Source: Bradyrhizobium sp. cir1 (lineage in GTDB: Bacteria > Pseudomonadota > Alphaproteobacteria > Rhizobiales > Xanthobacteraceae). Taken from it: a DNA stretch of 64,000 nt. The notes beneath the pieces were generated by a model. The model was not told the DNA's origin. It saw only the letters and a list, made by a program, of their open reading frames with translations, and made no database searches. Of the stretch, positions 26,382-35,679 are shown piece after piece. Positions within the stretch are counted from its first letter, which is position 1. Each line of letters starts with the position of its first letter. The stretch is from positions 62,001 through 126,000 of the forward strand of contig NZ_JACIHE010000004.1 of assembly GCF_014198245.1 (NCBI RefSeq), in the 5' to 3' direction. The translations under genes were made by a program, and so were the position numbers.

Positions 26382-26428
26382 TGCATGATCCTACCGGAAA
26401 ACCGCTTTACACTTTTCCGGATCATGCA
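26382..26428. repeat. Palindromic rhizobial repeat (second copy of TGCATGATC type)
   Basis: TGCATGATC (26382-26390) pairs with GATCATGCA (26420-26428), and CCGGAAAA pairs with TTTTCCGG inside. It directly abuts the TAG of the minus-strand thioesterase gene and sits between convergent genes, so it may terminate both. Confidence 0.85.
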
Positions 26429-26932
26429 CTACCGCTTCGAGGGCATCGCCACATTGCGGCCGACGCCCTCGGGGCGCGGCAGGGCGCTGTGGGTCTTGGC
26501 GATGCCAGCAATGCGCTGCTGGATGTCGGGCGGAAACGGCGCAACGCGCCGCGCCTTCATGTCCATGTGCAGCGACATGTTTTCGGACGTTGCGGACAGC
26601 CAGCCCTCGGTGCCGTGCCTCATCTCCTCGAATGTGTGCAGCCGCTTGTCGTCGGCTTCCAGCAGCCACACCAGGATCTGCACGGGATCGCCGAGATGGA
26701 TCTCGCGCAAATAGCGCACATGGCATTCGGCGGTGAAGGTCGAGCCGTGGCGCTCGGTCTTGTAGACCGGGCCGATGCCGATATCGAGCCAGAACTCGTC
26801 GATCGCCCGGTCGAACATGACGTTGTAATAGGCCATGTTGAGATGGCCGTTATAGTCGATCCATTGCGGCTCGATCTGCATGATCGAGCTGCGGAACGGC
26901 TCGGCGTTCGGGGCTGTGGCGGTCTCCGGCAT
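26429..26932 (-). CDS. Acyl-CoA thioesterase, hot-dog fold
   Basis: The product of 167 residues contains WIDYNGHLNMAYYNVMFDRA, the 4-hydroxybenzoyl-CoA thioesterase-like active-site region with its Asp, and VRYLREIHLGDPVQI. These enzymes hydrolyse acyl-CoA thioesters in the cytoplasm; substrate range is wide and not readable here. It is divergent from the GlcD-type oxidase gene. The C-terminal part (PPDIQQRIAGIAKTHSALP) is typical of the rhizobial subgroup. Confidence 0.85.
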   Translation of the reverse strand: MPETATAPNAEPFRSSIMQIEPQWIDYNGHLNMAYYNVMFDRAIDEFWLDIGIGPVYKTERHGSTFTAECHVRYLREIHLGDPVQILVWLLEADDKRLHTFEEMRHGTEGWLSATSENMSLHMDMKARRVAPFPPDIQQRIAGIAKTHSALPRPEGVGRNVAMPSKR

Positions 26933-27019
26933 GTGTCCTTCCCAAGCTATGCGTCCGGTCCCTTGACTTGACCGGTTTTATGTCCTTTGCCACGGTTTCT
27001 TCTGTCTGGAGGAATGTCC

Positions 27020-28444
27020 GTGGGTACGACCATCACCAATAATCCGCCGCGGCCGGAGCCGAAAGCCCTCGCGAGCGCGCTGGAACAGCTTGCCGCACGC
27101 TTCGGCAACCGCCTCATCACCTCGCAGGCCGTCCGTGAGCAGCACGGCCATACCACCACATGGATCGTCAACCAGCCGCCTGATGGCGTGGTGATGGCGC
27201 AGGAGACCGCCGACATCCAGGACGTGGTGCGGATCTGCGCGAAGAACCGCGTGCCCGTGATCGCCTTCGGCACCGGCACCTCGCTCGAGGGCCAGGTCAA
27301 CGCGCCGGCCGGCGGCATCTCGATCGACCTGCGCGACATGAACAAGGTGCTTGCGGTGCATGCCGAGGACCTCGACTGCGTGATCCAGCCCGGCGTCACC
27401 CGCAAGGCGCTGAACGAGCATCTGCGCGACCAGGGCCTGTTCTTCCCGATCGATCCCGGCGCGGATGCCTCGCTCGGCGGCATGGCCTCGACCCGCGCCT
27501 CCGGCACCAACGCGGTGCGCTACGGCACCATGCGCGACAGCGTGCTGGCGCTGAAGGTGGTGCGCGGCGACGGCGAGATCATCACCACAGGCACGCGCGC
27601 GAAGAAATCGTCCGCGGGCTACGACCTGACGCATCTGTTCGTCGGCGCCGAAGGTACGCTCGGCATCATCTCGGAACTGACGATCCGCCTGCGCGGTATC
27701 CCTGACACGATTGCGGCCGGCGCGGTATCGTTCGAGACCGTGCACGGGGCGTGTCAGGCCGTGATCCTGGCGATCCAGACCGGCATTCCCGTCGCCCGCA
27801 TCGAGCTGCTCAATGCCGCGCAGGTGAAGGCCTGCAACGCCTACTCGAAGCTGACGCTGCCGGAGACGCCGCTGCTGCTGATGGAATTCCACGGCAGCGA
27901 GATCGAGGTCGCCGAGCAATCCAAGGCGTTCGGCGAGATCGCAAAGGACTGCGGCGGCGGCGATTTCTCCTGGACCACCAAACCTGAGGATCGCACGAAA
28001 CTGTGGCAGGCGCGGCACGACGCCTATTGGTCGGTGAAGGCGCTGCGCCCCGGCGACAGCATCGGCGTGGTCGCGACCGACGTCTGCGTGCCGATCTCGC
28101 GGCTCGCCGACTGCGTCAGCGAGACCGAGGAGGACCTCAAGCGCCTCAATTTGTTGTCGCCGATCGTCGGCCATGTCGGTGACGGCAATTTCCACTGCTC
28201 GCTGGTCTGCGACACCAACGATGCCGACGAGATGGCGCGCGGCGAGGAGTTCATGCATCGCCTGGTCGAGCGCGCGCAGGCGATGGACGGCACCTGCACC
28301 GGCGAGCACGGCATCGGCCAGGGCAAGCAGAAATACCTCAAGGCCGAACTCGGCCCCGAGGCGCTGGACGCGATGCGGGCGCTGAAGAAGGCGCTCGATC
28401 CGCTCAATATCTTCAATCCCGGCAAGATCGTGCCGGAGGCGTAG
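27020..28444 (+). CDS. FAD-linked oxidase, D-lactate/glycolate dehydrogenase (GlcD/Dld) type
   Basis: The product of about 474 residues has an N-terminal PCMH FAD-binding domain (VIAFGTGTSLEGQVNAPAGG, PGADASLGGMASTRASGTNA) and a C-terminal FAD-oxidase domain ending TGEHGIGQGKQKYLKAELG. It should oxidise a 2-hydroxyacid such as D-lactate or glycolate and pass electrons to cytochrome c or quinone. GGAGG at 27008-27012 lies one base before ATG 27014 but seven before GTG 27020, so GTG 27020 is the better start. No GlcE/GlcF genes adjoin, which favours a stand-alone D-lactate dehydrogenase. Confidence 0.88.
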   Translation: MGTTITNNPPRPEPKALASALEQLAARFGNRLITSQAVREQHGHTTTWIVNQPPDGVVMAQETADIQDVVRICAKNRVPVIAFGTGTSLEGQVNAPAGGISIDLRDMNKVLAVHAEDLDCVIQPGVTRKALNEHLRDQGLFFPIDPGADASLGGMASTRASGTNAVRYGTMRDSVLALKVVRGDGEIITTGTRAKKSSAGYDLTHLFVGAEGTLGIISELTIRLRGIPDTIAAGAVSFETVHGACQAVILAIQTGIPVARIELLNAAQVKACNAYSKLTLPETPLLLMEFHGSEIEVAEQSKAFGEIAKDCGGGDFSWTTKPEDRTKLWQARHDAYWSVKALRPGDSIGVVATDVCVPISRLADCVSETEEDLKRLNLLSPIVGHVGDGNFHCSLVCDTNDADEMARGEEFMHRLVERAQAMDGTCTGEHGIGQGKQKYLKAELGPEALDAMRALKKALDPLNIFNPGKIVPEA

Positions 28445-28566
28445 CGCGCGGCGCACCAAAAGCAACGTCGACGCCGCCCGGGGACCGGGAACTTTCGGCA
28501 GTCCCGCTGGTTCCAATTCCTGCCAGGTTCCGATGCCTCAATGGCGCGGTTCTGCGGGAGGATGCG

Positions 28567-29886
28567 ATGTTGCGACCGGTCATTGGAATTGCCGTGATGG
28601 CGCTTGCCTGTCTGCTGGCGGGCACGGCCTTGGGCAAGGGCGGTGGCGGCCACGGTGGCGGACATGGCGGTGGTCACGGTGGCGGCCATGGCGGCGGGCA
28701 CGGTGGTGGCCATCACGGCGGCGGCCACTTCGGTGGCCACGGCTTCGGGCATGCGCATGGTGGCGGTCATCATCGCGCGATGCGGTTTGCAACCGGCGCC
28801 CGGCACGGTTCGAATTTCGGCCAGATCCGCAATGCGGCCGTGCGCCCTGCGAACTTCCGCAACGCGCTCAATTTGCATTCCAGCGCCTTCCGCAACGGTC
28901 GTCTGATCAGCAACCCGGCGGCACGCGCCCAGATCACGGCGGCGGCTGCGCTCGCCGGCTGGCATGGCACCAGCAGCGGATGGTGGCAGCACACGGGAGG
29001 CGGTTATGGCTGGGTCGGACCGCTGTTCTGGCCGTTCGCCTATAACGACCTCTACGACTACACGATCTGGGGCGACGGTCTCGGCTTCTGGGGCTATGGC
29101 TATCCGGACATCTATGCCGGCCTCTTCGGCCCCTATGGCTATGACGGCCTTTCGGCCTATCTGCCACCGCCCCCGCAGGGCCGGCGGCGGGCGCGAGGTG
29201 TTGCGCTGGACCAACTGTGCGGCAGCGACCGGCGCGAAATCGTCGGTCTTCCGGTCGATCAGATCGCCGCGGCGGTGCAGCCGACCGAGGCGCAGGGCGC
29301 CAGTCTTGATGCCCTCGGCAATGCCTCGATTGACGCTGCAGCGCTGATCCGCACATCCTGTCCGACGCAGGTCGCGGCGACAGCGCCCGGCCGGCTGGCG
29401 GCGATGCAGCAGCGTGTCGAGGCGATGGTGAAAGCCGTCGATCTCGTTCAGCCCGCCCTCGATAGATTCTATGGCTCGCTCACCGACGAGCAGAAGGCGC
29501 GATTCAACGCGCTGGCAGAAGATCAGCGTCGCGTAGCGCCTTCCAACGGCAGCGGGGGATCGCTGGTCCAGACTTGCGGTTCGCCTGCTGCGCTCGATTG
29601 GCCCGGCACCGACATCGAGGCCCGGCTTCATCCCAACGACACGCAGCGCGCCGCGCTGCAGGTGCTCCAGGATACCAGTGCCAAGGTCAGCGCATCGCTC
29701 AAGGCGGCCTGCGAGCCGAGCGACGTGATGACGCCGCCGGCACGAATGGCCGCGGTCCGCAAGCGGCTCGACATGATGCTCGACGGCGTCAAGTCGGTGC
29801 GCGCGGCACTGGAGGATTTCTACGCCACGCTGAATGACGAACAGAAGGCGCAGTTCGAGGCCATCGGTCCACGTCGGACATCCTGA
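28567..29886 (+). CDS. Exported His/Gly-rich protein with two LTXXQ-type domains
   Basis: The product of 439 residues has a signal peptide (1-22), then about ten GGGH-type repeats (residues 24-70), an aromatic Gly/Tyr-rich middle (WGDGLGFWGYGYPDIYAG), and two related C-terminal helical units. Each unit has a Cys pair and an LTXXQ-like motif: FYGSLTDEQKARFNAL and FYATLNDEQKAQFEAI. LTXXQ proteins include Spy/CpxP periplasmic chaperones. The His-rich section could bind Zn, Ni or Cu. Hypothesis: a metal-binding periplasmic stress protein. GGAGG lies just upstream of the ATG. Confidence 0.72.
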   Translation: MLRPVIGIAVMALACLLAGTALGKGGGGHGGGHGGGHGGGHGGGHGGGHHGGGHFGGHGFGHAHGGGHHRAMRFATGARHGSNFGQIRNAAVRPANFRNALNLHSSAFRNGRLISNPAARAQITAAAALAGWHGTSSGWWQHTGGGYGWVGPLFWPFAYNDLYDYTIWGDGLGFWGYGYPDIYAGLFGPYGYDGLSAYLPPPPQGRRRARGVALDQLCGSDRREIVGLPVDQIAAAVQPTEAQGASLDALGNASIDAAALIRTSCPTQVAATAPGRLAAMQQRVEAMVKAVDLVQPALDRFYGSLTDEQKARFNALAEDQRRVAPSNGSGGSLVQTCGSPAALDWPGTDIEARLHPNDTQRAALQVLQDTSAKVSASLKAACEPSDVMTPPARMAAVRKRLDMMLDGVKSVRAALEDFYATLNDEQKAQFEAIGPRRTS

Positions 29887-30007
29887 ATGCGTATCAAGGT
29901 GGAGTGTGACGGAAAAATCGCCTCGCCGATATCGATGGGCCTCTCTATGCTGGAGAGAGGCTAAAGCGCGGCAAGATGACGGCTCGAAGACCGCGGATGG
30001 TGGGGCG

Positions 30008-30370
30008 ATGAAGTGGTTCGCGCGCAAGACGCGACAGGACATCTGGGACGAAGCCATCGAGGGGCCGCTCGGCGACATCGAGGCCGTCGCGCGCATTCGT
30101 GCGATCTGCGAGGCGGCGGCCGCGAGCGCGGCGGGGTCTGCACGCAACGACAAGCACGAAAGCGCGCGCTACGAGCGCGCGGCCAAGGTCGCGATGGAGA
30201 TCGCGATGAAGATCTCGGACGGACTGATGCGCGATGATGCGGTCCATCGCATCGTCGATCTCTGCATGGAGGCGGGCGACCTCAAGACCGCGCAAATCCT
30301 GTTTCGCGCGATCCATGCCAGCTGGATCCGCGAGACGGTGCTGCGGGATCATCCCGTGCTGGCGCAGTAA
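30008..30370 (+). CDS. Conserved hypothetical cytoplasmic protein
   Basis: The product of 120 residues has no signal or membrane segment. It looks all-helical (AAKVAMEIAMKISDGLMRDDAVHRIVDLCMEAGDLKTAQILFRAIHASWI); the last part resembles a single TPR/HEAT-like hairpin. The ATG at 30008 follows GTGGGGCG. I do not recognise a family. It converges on the SulP gene with six bases between the stops. Confidence 0.55.
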   Translation: MKWFARKTRQDIWDEAIEGPLGDIEAVARIRAICEAAAASAAGSARNDKHESARYERAAKVAMEIAMKISDGLMRDDAVHRIVDLCMEAGDLKTAQILFRAIHASWIRETVLRDHPVLAQ

Positions 30371-30376
30371 GGACGA

Positions 30377-32044
30377 CTATTTCGCCAGCTTGCGCACCGC
30401 TTCGTCCACGCTGTGGAAGACGTGCTCGCGGGGCAGGGCATCGTACAATCTGAAGCGCTCGAACGCCTCCTGCGCGCGCACGGATTCCAGCCGTGCCAGT
30501 GCGACGGTGACGCCCTGTTCACGGCACGCCTTGAAGATTTCGAGCAGGATCTGCGCGGCGGTGAAGTCGATCTCGACCATGCCGCCGGCCTCGAGCACCA
30601 GCAGTTGCGGCGTCGATGTGCTGAGCACCTTGGCCACGTCGCTGCGGAAACCCGGTGCGTTGAGGAACGAGAGCGGCGCCTGGAGCCCGATCACGGCAAC
30701 GCCATCGATGCGCTCGCCGCTGATGTGCGGATGGGCCGGCCACCAGATCGTGGTGCCCGGCACGCGCTCGAACTCGACCAGCCGCGCCCGCGTCGTGCTC
30801 CAGATGCCGTGCAGCAGCGACAGCACGATGCCGAGGAACGCGCCCTGCTGGATCGGCAGCACGATGATCAGCGTCGCGGTCGCGACGATCAGCAGGAATT
30901 CGCTTCGAGATTGCCGGTAGATCGTGGCGATCTGCTTCGCGCGGATGATCCGCAGCGCGACGAACAGCAGAATGCCGCCGAGGGCCGCGTCCGGAACGTG
31001 CCGCAGCAGTCCGGTGCCGAATGCGAGCAGCGCCAGCACGATTGCCGCCGCCGCAAGCCCCGCGAGCTGCGATTGTCCGCCGGTCTCGGCGACGATCCCC
31101 GTGCGCGGCGGGCTGGCATTGACCGGGAACGCGCCGAACAGGCCGGACAGCACGCTGCCGGCACCCGCGCCGAGGAAGTCGCGGTCGACATCGGCAGGCT
31201 TGTCGGGATCGGACGGGAACGAGCGCGTGGTCGCGGCGGTCTGCACCATCACCACGACCGTGATGACGAAGGCGAGCGACACCAGATGCACCCAATGCTC
31301 CGGCGCGAGCTCGGGCAAGGTGAGCCGCGGCAGTGTGCCCGGCACCACGCCGACCACGCTGACGCCCTTGCTTTCGAGGCCGAGACCGATCGTGGCCAGC
31401 GTTGCGGCGACGAGCCCGATCAGCGCCCCTGGAATTTTCGCGCTGATCTTCTCGGAGACGAAGACCGTTGCGAGCACACCGAGGCCGATGCACAGCGTGA
31501 AGGGATTGCTGCGGTTAAGCTCGCCGGCGAGCGCGCCGATGCGATCGAGCGTCGGCCCGCCCGGCGACTTCAGTCCCAGCACGCCGGGCAATTGCGATAC
31601 GATGATGTGGACGGAGATGCCGGCGAGGAAGCCGACCATGACCGGCACCGACAGCAGGTTGGCGATGCCGCCAAGGCGGAAGGCGCCGCCGGCGAGCATC
31701 ATCGCGCCGACCATCAATGCCAGCGCAATCGCGTACCCCTGATATTCAGGCGAGCCGACCGCGGCGAGCGCGGCAAGCCCGCCGGCGAAGATCGGCGTGA
31801 TCGTGGAGTCCGCGCCGCAGGAGAGGAAGCGGTTGCCGCCGAGCAGCGCGAAGCCGAGCGAGCCGGCCATGAACGCGAAGAAGCCGATCTGCGGCGCAAA
31901 GCCGCCGAGCCGCGCGGTGGCCATCTGCTCGGGGATCGCTATCGCCGCCAGCGTCAGCCCCGCCATCAGGTCGCCCGGCAGGGAATAGGATGCGAGCGAG
32001 CGGAAGAGAGGCCATGCGTGCTTGGCATCGGCGTCGTGCGGCAT
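30377..32044 (-). CDS. SulP-family anion transporter with STAS domain
   Basis: The product of 555 residues has 10-14 membrane helices, beginning SLPGDLMAGLTLAAIAIPEQMATARLGG, the SulP signature, and a cytoplasmic STAS domain at about 430-550 (PQLLVLEAGGMVEIDFTAAQILLEI). The family carries sulfate, bicarbonate, dicarboxylates or other anions. No sulfur assimilation or carbonic anhydrase gene is next to it, so the substrate is undefined. Monocistronic by position. Confidence 0.9.
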   Translation of the reverse strand: MPHDADAKHAWPLFRSLASYSLPGDLMAGLTLAAIAIPEQMATARLGGFAPQIGFFAFMAGSLGFALLGGNRFLSCGADSTITPIFAGGLAALAAVGSPEYQGYAIALALMVGAMMLAGGAFRLGGIANLLSVPVMVGFLAGISVHIIVSQLPGVLGLKSPGGPTLDRIGALAGELNRSNPFTLCIGLGVLATVFVSEKISAKIPGALIGLVAATLATIGLGLESKGVSVVGVVPGTLPRLTLPELAPEHWVHLVSLAFVITVVVMVQTAATTRSFPSDPDKPADVDRDFLGAGAGSVLSGLFGAFPVNASPPRTGIVAETGGQSQLAGLAAAAIVLALLAFGTGLLRHVPDAALGGILLFVALRIIRAKQIATIYRQSRSEFLLIVATATLIIVLPIQQGAFLGIVLSLLHGIWSTTRARLVEFERVPGTTIWWPAHPHISGERIDGVAVIGLQAPLSFLNAPGFRSDVAKVLSTSTPQLLVLEAGGMVEIDFTAAQILLEIFKACREQGVTVALARLESVRAQEAFERFRLYDALPREHVFHSVDEAVRKLAK

Positions 32045-32127
32045 CGAGGTCCCCGGAAATGCTTGTGTCGATCGAATAGACTACAGCATTTCCGGATTGG
32101 AAGGCGGTAGACGCAATCTCTCTACAT

Positions 32128-32207
32128 CCGTCGCCATTGCGAGCGAAGCAATCCAGGATCCCTCCGCGGAAAGACTCTGGATTGCTTCGCTTCGCTCGCA
32201 ATGACGG
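32128..32207. repeat. Palindromic intergenic repeat (GCGAAGCAATCC type)
   Basis: CCGTCGCCATTGCGAGCGAA with GCAATCC on the left mirrors GGATTGCTTCGC and GCTCGCAATGACGG on the right. A decayed copy lies at about 57284-57333. It sits between the start of the SulP gene and the 3' end of the caspase-like gene. Confidence 0.75.
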
Positions 32208-32243
32208 AGGACATAGCTGTCCTCCGTATCGCGCGAGGTCCTC

Positions 32244-33725
32244 TCAGTATCGGCCGCGGTCGTTGTGATAATCGCCGCCCCGGCCGCCACCACCCATGCC
32301 CATGCCGATGCCAATCCCGATGCCGATGCCTTGCATCACGGCGCCGGGCGGCGGGCCGGGGAGCGGTGCGCGCTCGTACACGACTTCCTCAGGCGGCGGC
32401 CGGCGCGGCTTCGGCGGCGTCTCGACCACCTTGCGCTTCGGCGGGGTGTCGTCGACGCGCTTCTTGATGATTGGCGTCACGGCCGGGTTGACGGGGCTCG
32501 CCGGAGGCGTGGGCGTCGAGCACGGGCAGGTCGGCGCCATCGCGACGGCGACCGGAGCAGGGGTGGCTGCCGCGGCGACGGGCAGCGCATAGTTGCGGTT
32601 CTGCACGCGGAGCAGCAGCCTGCGCGCGGTCGCCGCGAGATCGCTATTGTCCCAGTTCGCGAGGTAAGCCTCGAACGAGGCGCGGGTGTTGATCGCGACC
32701 GCGCGCTCCCAGGCCAGCATCTGGCGCCGGCGCTCCACCACCGTGCGCAGGCGCGGCGTGCGGGCGTCCTGCGCGTAGAGCTCGATATAGGCCTGATACG
32801 CCTCCACGGTGTCCTCAGTGATCACGAGCTCATAGGCGGCCTTCGGCTCCTTGCCCTGCAAATCCTTGCGCCAGTCCGCGACACTGCGCGTGCCGTTGGC
32901 GAGCGCCATGGCCGACGCGCCCGGCAGAGCCGGCTGACCGCTGCTCTCGCCGCCGAAGAACCTGAAATCGGTCGTCAGCGACGAGCTTTCCCAGGGGATC
33001 TGCCGTCCGTCGGTCGATTGCGCCACCGCGACGCGGATGCGCTTGAACACCTCCTCGATCGGCAGATTGGGCTGCTTGGCGATGGTCAGCGCGGCCGTGG
33101 TGTAGGGGCTGTCGATGCCATTGCCGTCCTCGGCTTCGGCGCCGGGCGAGGTCGAGTAGGAAATGAAGGAGCCGGGCGAGCCGGCCTTGGTGTCGACGAT
33201 TGCAAGGCCGTGGCCGGCGCCGCTGAGCGCGGGGAACGGATTGTTGCGGCAGGCATCGAGCATGAAGATGCGCGCCCGCGTCGGCAGCGCGCCGAGCGTG
33301 TTCAGCATGTCGTTCAGCCGCACGCCCTGGAGCGGAATGTCGGCCTCGCGCTTGGGATCGAGATCGACGGGCACCAGATAGTTCTCGCCGTCGATCTGCA
33401 GGCCGTGGCCGGCATAGAACACCAGCGCGACGGTGTCGGCGCCGCTGGCGCTGACCTTGCCGGCGAAGTCCGAGATCGCCGTGCGCATCTCGTTCTGGCC
33501 GAGGTTGGCTGCCGACGTGACGGTGAAGCCGGCATTGCCGAGCAGCTCGGTCATGCCCTTGGCGTCGTTGGCGGCGTTGGGCAGTTCCGGCACGGTGCGA
33601 TAGGCCGACTGGCCGATCACCAGCGCAAGCCGCGCTTCGGCCGCAGCATCGGTCGGCATTGTCAGTTGTGTGAGAGCGAGAAGGCCGGACGCAAGCAGCA
33701 AATTGGAAAGGACTGGACGGCGCAT
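32244..33725 (-). CDS. Exported caspase-like protein (peptidase C14 family)
   Basis: The product of 493 residues has a signal peptide (1-29, AAAEA), a caspase-like domain at about 31-250 with catalytic His107 (FYAGHGLQ) and Cys159 (LDACRNNPF), then a helical region (270-390), and a Pro/Lys-rich linker. It ends in a low-complexity GIGIGIGIGMGMGGGGRGG tail. Both catalytic residues are intact. Bacterial members of this type are annotated as metacaspase-like, cleaving after Arg/Lys; the signal peptide implies the periplasm. No toxin, pore or CHAT partner is adjacent, so I see no defence-system context. Confidence 0.87.
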   Translation of the reverse strand: MRRPVLSNLLLASGLLALTQLTMPTDAAAEARLALVIGQSAYRTVPELPNAANDAKGMTELLGNAGFTVTSAANLGQNEMRTAISDFAGKVSASGADTVALVFYAGHGLQIDGENYLVPVDLDPKREADIPLQGVRLNDMLNTLGALPTRARIFMLDACRNNPFPALSGAGHGLAIVDTKAGSPGSFISYSTSPGAEAEDGNGIDSPYTTAALTIAKQPNLPIEEVFKRIRVAVAQSTDGRQIPWESSSLTTDFRFFGGESSGQPALPGASAMALANGTRSVADWRKDLQGKEPKAAYELVITEDTVEAYQAYIELYAQDARTPRLRTVVERRRQMLAWERAVAINTRASFEAYLANWDNSDLAATARRLLLRVQNRNYALPVAAAATPAPVAVAMAPTCPCSTPTPPASPVNPAVTPIIKKRVDDTPPKRKVVETPPKPRRPPPEEVVYERAPLPGPPPGAVMQGIGIGIGIGMGMGGGGRGGDYHNDRGRY

Positions 33726-33870
33726 GATATCACCTCCATCGGCAATGCGCGCGATGATGTCACCTTTTCTACGTCCGTGCCATGACGCCGTCTGTGCGCT
33801 GGCTCACGTTGGGCGTGCGACAAAATCGGGCCGTGGGTCTGCCGCAGCTGGCGCGTCCGGCCGTAGCGCG

Positions 33871-34791
33871 TCACGGCAGTCCGCGGTCCCAGGGCGTCAC
33901 AGGCGCAAAGCGCGCGGCGAGGAAGTCGATGAAGGCGCGCACCTTGGCCGGCGGACGGCGGTCGGGCAGGTAGACCGCATGCACCGCCGACGTCTGGATC
34001 TCCGGCTGGTCGAGGGGAAGCGCGACCAGCGCGCCTGAGCGCAGATCGTCGGCGATGATGAAGGTGGGCTGTCGCGCGAGGCCAAGGCCGGCCAGCGTCG
34101 CCGCGCGCAGCGCATCGCCATTGTTGGCGCGCAAGGTGCCGCTGACCTGGACGCGGATTTCGCCGTGGACGCCGAACAGCCATTCCGCCGCGCTCGCCTG
34201 CTGCGAGAGCGTGTAGCCGAGGCAATTATGCCCGGCGAGGTCGGCGACGGTGCGCGGCGTGCCGTGCCTGGCAAGATAGGAAGGTGCGGCACAGACCACG
34301 AGGCGGTTCGGCGCGAGCTTTCGGGCCACCATGCTGGAGTCGCGCAAGCTGCCGATGCGGATCGCGAGGTCCCAGCCTTCCTCGGCGAGGTCGACGAGGC
34401 GATCGTTGAGACCGAGCTCGACGGTGACCTCGGGATGGGCTGCCGAGAACTCCGCGATCGCAGGCGCAATCTGCCTCGTGCCGAACACGACGGGGACGTT
34501 GACGCGCAGCAGCCCGCGCGGCTCGACGCGTTCGCGCGCGATCGCGGCATCGGCTGTCTCCATGTCGGCGAGAATGCGCTCGGCGGATTCCAGGTAGCTC
34601 CGTCCGGCCTCGGTGATGGAGAGCCGCCGCGTGGTGCGGTGGAACAGTTTTGTGCCGAGCCGCGCCTCCAGCGAGGCGACATGCTTGGTCACCATGGTCT
34701 GCGACAGGCCCATGGCCCGGGCTGCGCCGGACAGGCTGCCGGCCGCGGCGACCTTCGCGAAGACCTCCAGGCTGGTCAGGCGGTCGAGCAA
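33871..34791 (-). CDS. LysR-family transcriptional regulator
   Basis: The product of 306 residues has the N-terminal helix-turn-helix (LTSLEVFAKVAAAGSLSGAARAMGLSQTMVTKHVASLEARLGTKLFHRTTR) and the usual effector domain, of the CrgA/DmlR-like subgroup. It is divergent from a DoxX gene with 95 bp between, so it most probably controls that gene. The spacer contains CACT-CTATT-AGTG (near 34803) and TTCGA...TCGAA as possible sites. Confidence 0.92.
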   Translation of the reverse strand: MLDRLTSLEVFAKVAAAGSLSGAARAMGLSQTMVTKHVASLEARLGTKLFHRTTRRLSITEAGRSYLESAERILADMETADAAIARERVEPRGLLRVNVPVVFGTRQIAPAIAEFSAAHPEVTVELGLNDRLVDLAEEGWDLAIRIGSLRDSSMVARKLAPNRLVVCAAPSYLARHGTPRTVADLAGHNCLGYTLSQQASAAEWLFGVHGEIRVQVSGTLRANNGDALRAATLAGLGLARQPTFIIADDLRSGALVALPLDQPEIQTSAVHAVYLPDRRPPAKVRAFIDFLAARFAPVTPWDRGLP

Positions 34792-34886
34792 GCCTATCTC
34801 ACTCTATTAGTGTGAAGTATATTTCGAAAATAGCAGATTATCATCGAATTGAGAATAGATCATGTTGCGCTGCAAAGGAGACCGCC

Positions 34887-35327
34887 ATGATCGATTCCCG
34901 TACCGCCCCTTACGCCGCGCTGGTGCTGCGCGTGACCCTGGGCGCGCTGTTCCTCGCCCATGCTAGCCTGAAGCTGTTCGTGTTCACCCCGGTTGGCACC
35001 GCAAAGTTCTTCGGCAGCCTCGGCTTCCCGCCCGAGCTCGCCTATCTCATCATGACCGTGGAAGTGCTCAGCGGCGTCGCCCTGATCCTCGGCGTCTGGA
35101 CCCGTTATGCGGCGCTGGCCGGAATCCCGATCCTGCTCGGTGCGATCTTTTCGGTGCACGGCGCGGCCGGCTTCTTCTTCACCAATCCCAAGGGTGGCTG
35201 GGAATTCCCCGCCTTCTGGGCGATTGCGCTCGCGGCGCAGGCCCTGCTCGGCGACGGCGCCTACGCGCTGCGTCCCTCGCGTGATGTCGCGGCGGGCGGC
35301 CAGCTCAGCGGCGCGCATTCGCGCTGA
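34887..35327 (+). CDS. DoxX-family membrane protein
   Basis: The product of 146 residues has four membrane helices typical of DoxX (VLRVTLGALFLAHASLKLFVF, TVEVLSGVALILGVWTRYAALAGIPILLGA). The family is linked to quinone, thiosulfate or redox-stress functions, with no firm activity for this subgroup. AAGGAG lies seven bases before the ATG at 34887. A strong hairpin follows the gene. Divergent LysR regulator suggests inducible expression. Confidence 0.88.
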   Translation: MIDSRTAPYAALVLRVTLGALFLAHASLKLFVFTPVGTAKFFGSLGFPPELAYLIMTVEVLSGVALILGVWTRYAALAGIPILLGAIFSVHGAAGFFFTNPKGGWEFPAFWAIALAAQALLGDGAYALRPSRDVAAGGQLSGAHSR

Positions 35328-35355
35328 CATCACTGCATTCGCTGAAGCCTTGCGG

Positions 35356-35384
35356 GCCGCGGGATCACGATCCCGCGGCTTTCG
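35356..35384 (+). terminator. Hairpin terminator after DoxX gene
   Basis: GCCGCGGGATC and GATCCCGCGGC are perfect 11-bp arms (35356-35379) followed by TTTCGTT, 28 bases beyond the DoxX stop. Confidence 0.75.
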
Positions 35385-35679
35385 TTCGTCTGCCTTGTGC
35401 AATCCAATCGATATGCGTTCGGCATTGATCCATACCTGAATTGGATCGATCCCTCTCAATCCTGCATGGCAGGACTTGTCGCTGCCGTGCGGCATGCGCG
35501 AAAACACCGATAAACAAAGGCGTTCCGTCGCGGTTTCTGCAGAGCGCCTGCCGCTCGCGCCATCGCGACGCCGCCGGCCGCATCCCTTGCCTGTGTCGTC
35601 GCTTTGGCCATACAGTCGAGCCAACACGCCGCGACAACGATCGCGGCTGCAAGAAGAATAATTGGGGAGAGACCGCACC
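35385..35679. other. Leader region of TRAP operon
   Basis: This 295-bp stretch before the TRAP binding-protein gene has no gene I can support. It holds a distant inverted pair ATCCAAT (about 35402) and ATTGGAT (about 35441), and CCTGC-ATG-GCAGG near 35463. Either could be part of an operator; the promoter is expected here. Confidence 0.4.

Noticed and set aside
28630..28780. GGTGGCCACGG-type short repeats as a CRISPR or satellite array
   Set aside because: They are in frame and encode the Gly/His repeats of an exported protein; there are no spacers.
32244..33725. Caspase-like gene as part of an anti-phage system
   Set aside because: It has a signal peptide and no neighbouring effector, sensor or toxin gene; context argues against defence.
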